NCBI GenBank assembly: GCA_016714085.1
Contig: JADJNW010000013.1
Coordinates: forward strand, 1 to 64,000
DNA from: Saprospiraceae bacterium
GTDB taxonomy: Bacteria > Bacteroidota > Bacteroidia > Chitinophagales > Saprospiraceae
Length of the DNA: 64,000 nt
Direction of reading: 5' to 3'
Part shown: piece by piece, positions 25,147-31,362 of the stretch
Numbering within the stretch: the stretch's first letter is position 1
How the letters are laid out: every line of letters starts with the position of its first letter
Position numbers and translations under genes: made by a program
The notes under the pieces: generated by a model
The model's database searches: none
Told to the model about the DNA's origin: nothing
What the model saw: only the letters and a program-made list of their open reading frames with translations

Positions 25147-25868
25147 TTGCTGGCGTTCTTTTCCAATTGCAATTCTGTTTGCAGTTTTTCTTGCTCTATC
25201 CGATAGGTTTCATTTTCAAGCGTAACCAGTTCTAATCTTTGCTTGTTTAAAATTGCTTCCTGCTGACTAATGATATTCAAAGCCGAATCTGTTGCGCTCT
25301 GCGCTTTGATCACTTCCAGGCGAGCCAAAGATGCCGAATCCTTTTGCTTTGAAAATTGATCCTGGAGCAAATCGATTTTTTCCTGATTACTCTGATTGAC
25401 TTGATTTTGCTGGAGTTTGAGTTGAAGATTATTATATTTCTGGCGAATAATTTCTGTTTGCTCCTTTTTGTTTTGTCTTTGATAAACTTGCGCCAAATGA
25501 AAATAAAAATCAAGCAAGGCGGGCGCTTCGGCGTTTTTTTCTGCCCAAGGCAACGCGGCTTCAAAGTTATTGGCGGCTTTCGATACTTGATTTTGCTTCA
25601 GGCGTACCTTTCCTAAAGCGATTGAAGCCTTGCCTATTCCTGTTGGATATTTGAGTTTTTCCGCTAATTTCAGCCCGTCTTGGGCATAATCTTCCGCTTT
25701 TTTGAGGTCTGCATCCAGGAATTTTGCACTCAGTGATACCAATATATCTACTTTCTCGGCATTGTCGGGGCTATTCTGCAATGCCGACAAGAGTTCCTGC
25801 ACATCCGACGTTTGCGCGTTCAACAAAGAAAAACCGAGGAATAGTATGATCGCTACTTTTTTCATCAT
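25089..25868 (-). CDS. N-terminal TPR part of the sensor histidine kinase (frame-shifted)
   Basis: A 259-residue frame beginning with a signal peptide (KKVAIILFLGFSLLNAQ). It continues with TPR helices (LDADLKKAEDYAQDGLKLAEKL, TGIGKASIALGKVRLKQNQ, APALLDFYFHLAQVYQRQN) and a long coiled coil (EVIKAQSATDSALNIISQQE). The last 20 or so residues after ELQLEKN are out-of-frame translation, because the authentic sequence continues in the kinase frame. The intact product would be about 540 residues: periplasmic TPR sensor, coiled coil, one membrane helix, cytosolic kinase, a common Bacteroidota design. Upstream lie about 180 bp of leader and then the phased dyad array. Confidence 0.85.
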   Translation of the reverse strand: MMKKVAIILFLGFSLLNAQTSDVQELLSALQNSPDNAEKVDILVSLSAKFLDADLKKAEDYAQDGLKLAEKLKYPTGIGKASIALGKVRLKQNQVSKAANNFEAALPWAEKNAEAPALLDFYFHLAQVYQRQNKKEQTEIIRQKYNNLQLKLQQNQVNQSNQEKIDLLQDQFSKQKDSASLARLEVIKAQSATDSALNIISQQEAILNKQRLELVTLENETYRIEQEKLQTELQLEKNASNWPSSASDYTGFWQVVLLF

Positions 25869-26046
25869 AAATGCAAACCTGAATAAGTATTTAATGCAAG
25901 GGCATCAAGCCTTATTGGTGCTAAAAATAACAAGTTTTTTGCAGTCTTGGATGTACTCCTCCTATAAACGTTCTTTTTTGAAAAAGTCAGATTATAGCGT
26001 GTAATTTTTATTGAATATTCAAAAATTAAGGTAGGAACTAAGTTTT

Positions 26047-26322
26047 AGATACTTTGACGATCAGCCAAGATACTATTGAGTATCTGGTTAGATACTTATA
26101 ACTATCTGTAAAGATACTTTACTATATCTGCGAGATAGATTTATAATATATATCTGCAGAGATACAATACTATATATCTGCAGATACCATATAGTATCTG
26201 GCTAGATACTTTTTCTATCTGCGAAGATTAGCAACTTATCTACGGAGATACCATCTACTATCTAGCCAGATGTGTTTAGCATCTTCGGAGAAACCTGCTC
26301 ATATCAAGGCAGATGCGTGGAG
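26047..26322. repeat. phased array of about twelve TATCT-N4-AGATA dyads
   Basis: AGATA-type half-sites start at 26047, 26068, 26090, 26112, 26133, 26160, 26182, 26204, 26225, 26246, 26268, 26289 and 26311: steps of 21, 22, 22, 21, 27, 22, 22, 21, 21, 22, 21, 22. Before each one after the first lies the complement TATCT with usually 4 intervening bases, making 14-bp dyads TATCTnnnnAGATA. The spacing equals about two helical turns. The bases between half-sites vary, so this is not a simple duplication. Edge units are degenerate. It lies 180-455 bp upstream of the TPR-kinase operon start. Could be an operator array or a giant member of the word-repeat class. Confidence 0.9.
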
Positions 26323-26338
26323 TTTATTTTATGTAATA

Positions 26339-26372
26339 AAGCGTCCTACGGGTTAGAACCCGTAGGACGCTT
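26339..26372 (-). terminator. perfect 16-bp stem, probable terminator of the cyclase-like gene
   Basis: AAGCGTCCTACGGGTT pairs perfectly with AACCCGTAGGACGCTT around AG. On the minus strand it comes about 100 nt after the cyclase-like stop and is followed by TTTATTACAT. Flanking CTTAACC is repeated at 26370-26385. Confidence 0.7.
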
Positions 26373-26468
26373 AACCGCTTAACCCCTTCTAATCCGCCAG
26401 CTTGGTGCGGGGATGGTAAAAATTATCGGATATGCGCCATTCTTTTTTCTTGATTCATTGAAGCCAAA

Positions 26469-29400
26469 TTATTTATACTCACTTTTTCTTTTAATAGTGA
26501 TCGTTCGCATTCGGGGCAAATTGATTATTGTATAATTTCGCTCCAATTCTGACAGTGAATTGATTTGTGATGGCAGTTCATTTTTTGAAAGTACATAAGC
26601 AACTCTAAACACTTCCCCGTTCTTAGCTGAATATTGACCTGCGCCGCCCAAATAGGCTTTCGCTGACCAATCAACGCTGACATTAACAGGATCCTGACGG
26701 AACCAAAAGTTAATGGCATTCAATGAATTTACATAAGGAATGATTTTATAGCCAGCCAGATTTTCTTTGGAAAGATTCAATTTTGAAAGGTCTAAGGTAT
26801 CTTTAATTATGGTACTAACACGTTCGTCCTCTGTTTCAAGGGTGAAAGCAATGGGCGTAATCCTGCTATCCATATTGGGTGGTTGAACGCTGCTTTGGTT
26901 GTTGAAGTCGTTTTTTTGCTCAAAAATTCCCTTTACCCTGCCATTTTCAAATTCAACATGGTATGTCAAATTATAGGAATAGAGATTCATAAACGCTGTA
27001 TCCGAAATAGGTCTTAGGATTCGTCTGGATTCGCCTGGGCGTTTGTAGAATAACTGCCCATCCTCTATCCAGATGCGCACATCTCCATATTGCCCCACAT
27101 AGCGCTGGTACAATTGCTGGATTTCCGCATCGGTCTTGGAGAGCATATACTCGATATGGGCTTTGGCATCGTATAGATAGTAATGATCAGGATATTTGGC
27201 AATAGCCGCTTCATAGGCTTTTAATGCTACTTCGTACCATCGGTTCCGCAGCATTTCTTCGGCTTGCCAGATTAAGGAATCTTGCTTCCAAAGATTAGGA
27301 CTGTTTTCAGCAGCGAACTTCATAGCATATACTTCTCCCTTATCATTTTTTAAATAAACCAAACTAAAAAGAGCAACCGGTACTAAAATGCTTTCTCCGG
27401 CGGAATACATATACCATCCGGAGGTGTTTTCGGTTCTTGTCCAAATGACTTTATTGGAAATCCGAAATTCAGTTATACTTTCGTCAAATTGGTGTCTGAA
27501 TTTACCTTCGAAAGTAGCCAGCTTATCTACATAGTCAGGGTTGGCTTTCATATAGATGATGGCATCAAGTAAGATAGATAACGTTACTTCTTGGTCGGGG
27601 TCTATCAATATCATTTGTTCTACCGTTGCTTTGGCAGCATCGTATTCTTGTTGTTGAATGTAAACTTCAGCAAGAAGTTGTAGCACTTGTAAATTTTTGG
27701 GGTATGATTTGAGCAGCTTTTTTGTTTCTTTTTCAACTATTCCCGTTTCTCCCTTTCGTAGCGCAAGTCCCAGGAGTATCATTTTATTATCAAAAGTTGG
27801 AAAGCGCTCGTAAACTTCCTCTTGAAGCGCGTATGCTTTCTCTAATTGACCTGTAATCAAATAAAAGCTGAAGGCTTGATTGATTAAAATTTTATTATTG
27901 GGCTCCAATTCCAATTGTAGCTTGATTAATTGTTCGGCTTTGTCCCATGCTCCCTCAATCTGATAGTTTAAAAGCATCGTCGCAACTTGAAACTCAAAAG
28001 GTAATTTTTTTCGATACCGCATTGCCAGGGTGATGTAATGCTTGGCTTCCAATTGTCCGCGCGGGGCATTGTATAAACTTGATGCATAAATCCAAGATGC
28101 TATTACAAAAGTAGAATCCAGCTCAACGGCTTTTTCAAAGTTACCCTTACCCTTACCCTCGAATGCCAGGGTAAAATATCGTAGGGCTTCAAAATTATCG
28201 GTCAAATAATCCTTTATATCCAAATCAACGGACTGCTTCATTTGGGCAGGCGTGATGCCGATTTCCTGGCGCAGGTAAATGCTGATGGAATCCATTAAGG
28301 TAAATAAATCATCGCCTCGAAATATCCGCTGCGAGACAATAGCGCCATTGCGGGTATCTCGCAAGGTGGGCTTTATTTCAAAGCTATTCTCCAATACCCG
28401 ATAGCTGCCATCTATATAGTAAAGTCCATTTGCTGTCTGTGCGGCATTGATTTTGTCCACTTCTTCCTCTTCAAAATTTTCCTGTATATTCAAGTATTTA
28501 TCTTGCCCCATATCAAATCCTATCCAATTTTGTATAGCTCTGCTCATCCAGGTAGTGGAATCGGTGCCTCCTTCCTGCTTGAATGGGAAGATGGCTATTT
28601 CTTTCACAAACTCGGGCTTGATGACGGTCTGGGTCACCGTACGCCCATCTGCGTCGGTGAAGCTGATGTTTTTAGTAATCGAGCCAAGTTCAGCCCCGCC
28701 ATACGCGACCGTCAGTGCGCCAAAGAGTAGTAAGATATTTAGTGGAATGATGATCTTTTCGCGGCGTAGCAGGATGCGCTGATTGATTCGATCCTGATGC
28801 ACCAGATAAATGAGCAAAGAAGGAATGATACCTATGAATGTCCAAAGCAGAATATCCGTCCAATGAGGTGAGATTTCATAGCGTTTCAGTAGCCAATCTA
28901 CAAATTGTATAATTGTCCAGGCTGCTACCAGATAGCCTGCAAATAGTTGCAAAGCGCGTAGCCAGCGCTTTTGGTTGGCTTGTTTTTGTTCTTCGCGCAG
29001 TTCGGCGCTGCTTTCGGGTACGCTGAGTCCGTCATTGGTCAGCGCAAAAAGCTCGATGGGTTTTTCAAAATTCTTGAAAGTAAAAGCGCCCAGTGATTCT
29101 AGTGCGAATTGGTCATTATCAGCTATTTGCGATTGAATTTCTTTGGATAGCACAATAGAACCAGCGATGGCAATCTTTTCAATTTGCGTCACCTGGAAAA
29201 TGCCTTCGCCAAAAGCGTTGTCTTTTTCTACCACCACCTCACCCGCGTGGATGCCCATGCGCACGGGCACGGCAGGTTCTGCTTTGAAGTTCATTTGCAA
29301 GGCTTCTGCGCAAGCGACTGCATCCGCCGCATTTTCAAAAGCAGCAATGCAGTAATCCCGATGTAATTGGAGGACTTTGCCTTGATGCGCTTCGGTTTGG

Positions 29401-29522
29401 CTTTGCATCATGGCTTTGAAATGCTCCAGTTTGACAAGCGCATCGTCCTTATCGGCACGCATCATGGTAGTATAGCCGACGATGTCGGCGTAGAGGAGGG
29501 TAGTGTTTTTAGGTGTGGTCAT
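26469..29522 (-). CDS. membrane protein with degenerate class III cyclase domain, TolB-like domain and TPRs
   Basis: A 1017-residue protein. Residues 1-165 are a class III nucleotide cyclase fold: metal Asp13 in LLYADIVGYTTMM, second metal Asp56 in LHRDYCIAAF, and VRMGIHAGEVVV. The catalytic signature is broken: the purine-selecting Lys is Gln52, the transition-state Asn is Phe109 and the Arg is Gln113 (NAFGEGIFQVTQIE). Three membrane helices follow (about 195-285). Next comes a TolB/FlgO-like region (KEIAIFPFKQEGGTDS, about 305-440), then TPRs over about 450-800 (IDPDQEVTLSILLDAI) and a C-terminal region of unknown fold. The order cyclase-TM-TolB-TPR is known in bacteria. Here a sensor or scaffold role without catalysis is more likely. 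Divergent from the cytolysin-like gene. Confidence 0.88.
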   Translation of the reverse strand: MTTPKNTTLLYADIVGYTTMMRADKDDALVKLEHFKAMMQSQTEAHQGKVLQLHRDYCIAAFENAADAVACAEALQMNFKAEPAVPVRMGIHAGEVVVEKDNAFGEGIFQVTQIEKIAIAGSIVLSKEIQSQIADNDQFALESLGAFTFKNFEKPIELFALTNDGLSVPESSAELREEQKQANQKRWLRALQLFAGYLVAAWTIIQFVDWLLKRYEISPHWTDILLWTFIGIIPSLLIYLVHQDRINQRILLRREKIIIPLNILLLFGALTVAYGGAELGSITKNISFTDADGRTVTQTVIKPEFVKEIAIFPFKQEGGTDSTTWMSRAIQNWIGFDMGQDKYLNIQENFEEEEVDKINAAQTANGLYYIDGSYRVLENSFEIKPTLRDTRNGAIVSQRIFRGDDLFTLMDSISIYLRQEIGITPAQMKQSVDLDIKDYLTDNFEALRYFTLAFEGKGKGNFEKAVELDSTFVIASWIYASSLYNAPRGQLEAKHYITLAMRYRKKLPFEFQVATMLLNYQIEGAWDKAEQLIKLQLELEPNNKILINQAFSFYLITGQLEKAYALQEEVYERFPTFDNKMILLGLALRKGETGIVEKETKKLLKSYPKNLQVLQLLAEVYIQQQEYDAAKATVEQMILIDPDQEVTLSILLDAIIYMKANPDYVDKLATFEGKFRHQFDESITEFRISNKVIWTRTENTSGWYMYSAGESILVPVALFSLVYLKNDKGEVYAMKFAAENSPNLWKQDSLIWQAEEMLRNRWYEVALKAYEAAIAKYPDHYYLYDAKAHIEYMLSKTDAEIQQLYQRYVGQYGDVRIWIEDGQLFYKRPGESRRILRPISDTAFMNLYSYNLTYHVEFENGRVKGIFEQKNDFNNQSSVQPPNMDSRITPIAFTLETEDERVSTIIKDTLDLSKLNLSKENLAGYKIIPYVNSLNAINFWFRQDPVNVSVDWSAKAYLGGAGQYSAKNGEVFRVAYVLSKNELPSQINSLSELERNYTIINLPRMRTITIKRKSEYK

Positions 29523-29529
29523 GCTGAGG

Positions 29530-29555
29530 TATTCTTATCATCAAAGATAGGAATA
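29530..29555. promoter_or_regulatory. 26-bp dyad overlapping the cyclase-like promoter
   Basis: TATTCTTATC-ATCAAA-GATAGGAATA: 9 of 10 arm positions pair. It overlaps the minus-strand -7 element TATCTTTG (29542-29549), so a bound repressor would block the promoter. Confidence 0.45.
29542..29549 (-). promoter_or_regulatory. candidate -7 promoter element of the cyclase-like gene
   Basis: Minus strand TATCTTTG matches TAnnTTTG exactly, 20 nt before the start codon. Confidence 0.5.
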
Positions 29556-29766
29556 TAAAATAATAACGTCCTCCTATTCAAGTCAATAAGCCTCGACCAA
29601 AGTTGTTCTTTATTCGATTATGATATAGGTAAAGGCTTTATTTCCAGGGCATTAATTTTTTTTCAAAAAAACTTTGCTTCCCGTTATCACTTTTGCTTGG
29701 TTTTGGTGCGTAGGGTTTTAGTTATGATTTGACACCAAATTTTTAAAACCTACAAAAACACGTATT

Positions 29767-31302
29767 ATGTTAAGACGCACATTCCAGAAGCCATGGATGC
29801 AATCCATTATGATGACGGTGCTGGTGCTCGTTGTCAGTTGTACCGGATGCAAAAAAGATAAGGAGATCACGACAATTGATCCCGCGCAAGCGATGAGTAT
29901 CAACGATTACCTGAAAAGTTTGAACCCCAATCTGGAAGATTTATTGAATATACAGGGCAATGGCTCGCTCGTGCCGCAAGACAAGCAAACGGGCAGTGCC
30001 ACAAAAAATTACCCCGACGGCAGTAATCGCTATCGTTGCACGGAGGTGACGCATAGCCTAACCCGCAATTTTGATGAAGTAGCAATCATGCGCCCGACCA
30101 ATGGTATCGTGTATCCGGGCGCTTTGGTGAAAATCAATCCGGCATTGATGAATGGCGTACCAGAACCGATCACGCTCAAGCGTGCACCTGTGCGGCTGCG
30201 ATTAGATTTACCCGGTATCGAGGATCAGGGCAATATTGAAGTAAAAAGTCCAGATAATTCCAGCGTGCAAACAGCAATTGATAAGGCATTGAACTGGTGG
30301 AATAATAATAAATATCAGGAAGGCTATGTGAATGCATCGAATACTTCGTACGAGGCGACGGTGTCTTATTCCTCCGAGCAATTGGCGCTTGATCTGGGCT
30401 TGAGCGCTACCTGGTTGAGCGGCAGCGTGAGCAGTCAGTTTTCTTATAACAGTAGCAAGGAAAAGCGTATCGCAATGGCTGTTTTCAAACAAGCATTTTA
30501 CACCGTAACGATGGAAACGCCTGATAATCCTGCAAGCGTATTTGGCAATGGCGTGACCCTGGCGGATGTGCAATCGGCGGCCGGTGAAAATATTCCTCCG
30601 GCTTATGTAAGTGCTGTCACTTATGGTCGGATGATTATGTTTCGTATGGAATCGAGTTCAGAATATACTTCTACAGAAGTGGAAGCAGCACTGCGCTATG
30701 GTTCCGGCAAGTTGAGTGCTACGGGCGATTTGGCGTCCAAATATCAAAAAATTCTGCAAAATTCATCCATTACATTGGTGACCATCGGCGGCAATGCGGA
30801 AGCAGCGGCAGAGGGCGTGAGCGCTAAGGATTTCGGTGATTTAGAGAAGATTATAAAAGGCAAAAATGCTTTATATAGCAAGGATAATCCCGGTGTGCCG
30901 ATTACTTATAACGTTAAGTCATTGGCAAATAATAGTTTAGTAAAAATGGGCTTCACCACTAATTATACTGCCCAGGAATGTGCTTATCAGCGGCCGGGTT
31001 CGTTTTTTATTCGCAGTGAAGCAGGCTATGTGGCTCGTTTCAGCGTGAGTTATAAATTGGATGGGAAATCTTATAGCAAATCAAGCGGCGATTTTAGTGC
31101 CGGATTGAATCGGGAAGTCACTGTTCCAGCGGGCGCAACCAGTATAAAATTGACCGTAGAACGCGTCATTTGGTGGCCGCCGACTACCTGGGAATTGAGC
31201 TTTACGGAGACATTTGACAAATTAGAAGAAAAAAGATGCTATAAAATTTGGGGCACGACGCTTGTGCCGGCTCATGCGTATATAAAGGATTGTAAGTTTT
31301 AA
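29767..31302 (+). CDS. cholesterol-dependent-cytolysin-like (thiol-activated cytolysin family) lipoprotein
   Basis: A 511-residue pore-forming-toxin homologue. The N-terminus is a lipoprotein signal (MTVLVLVVSC, lipid-attached Cys25). The body matches CDCs such as perfringolysin along its length: IVYPGALVKINPALMNG, VRLRLDLPGIEDQG, FKQAFYTVTMETPDNPASVF, VSAVTYGRMIMFRMESSS, SSITLVTIGGNAEA and AKDFGDLEKIIKGKNALYS. Domain 4 differs: the Trp-rich undecapeptide ECTGLAWEWWR is replaced by a segment reading ERVIWWPPTTWEL, while the Thr-Leu pair of loop 1 is kept in WGTTLVPAHAY (Thr498-Leu499). CDC-like proteins of Bacteroidota that form pores without cholesterol have been described. Lipid anchoring would tether this one to the producing cell's membrane. 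Monocistronic, between a cyclase-like and a kinase gene. Confidence 0.93.
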   Translation: MLRRTFQKPWMQSIMMTVLVLVVSCTGCKKDKEITTIDPAQAMSINDYLKSLNPNLEDLLNIQGNGSLVPQDKQTGSATKNYPDGSNRYRCTEVTHSLTRNFDEVAIMRPTNGIVYPGALVKINPALMNGVPEPITLKRAPVRLRLDLPGIEDQGNIEVKSPDNSSVQTAIDKALNWWNNNKYQEGYVNASNTSYEATVSYSSEQLALDLGLSATWLSGSVSSQFSYNSSKEKRIAMAVFKQAFYTVTMETPDNPASVFGNGVTLADVQSAAGENIPPAYVSAVTYGRMIMFRMESSSEYTSTEVEAALRYGSGKLSATGDLASKYQKILQNSSITLVTIGGNAEAAAEGVSAKDFGDLEKIIKGKNALYSKDNPGVPITYNVKSLANNSLVKMGFTTNYTAQECAYQRPGSFFIRSEAGYVARFSVSYKLDGKSYSKSSGDFSAGLNREVTVPAGATSIKLTVERVIWWPPTTWELSFTETFDKLEEKRCYKIWGTTLVPAHAYIKDCKF

Positions 31303-31362
31303 ATATAATAAGTTCTGATGATAAATGTGCTTTTTAACACATAGGCACATAGATTCTTTTAA

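Larger units (their letters stand above)
25869..26468. other. 600-bp intergenic region holding the dyad array
   Basis: From the kinase side: about 180 bp of leader/promoter DNA without a TAnnTTTG match, then the phased dyad array (26047-26322), an AT-rich spacer, and a 16-bp perfect hairpin (26339-26372) belonging to the 3' end of the cyclase-like gene. No convincing gene. Confidence 0.7.

Noticed and set aside
26047..26322. CRISPR-like array
   Set aside because: There are no identical repeats with unique 25-40 bp spacers; units are short, degenerate and palindromic, and no cas gene is in the window.
26469..29522. Active adenylate cyclase
   Set aside because: Metal Asp residues are present, but the Lys, Asn and Arg that class III enzymes need are replaced, so activity should not be annotated.
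29767..31302. MACPF/perforin family protein
   Set aside because: Motifs along the whole length match thiol-activated cytolysins, including VYPGALVK and WGTTLVP; the MACPF signature is absent.
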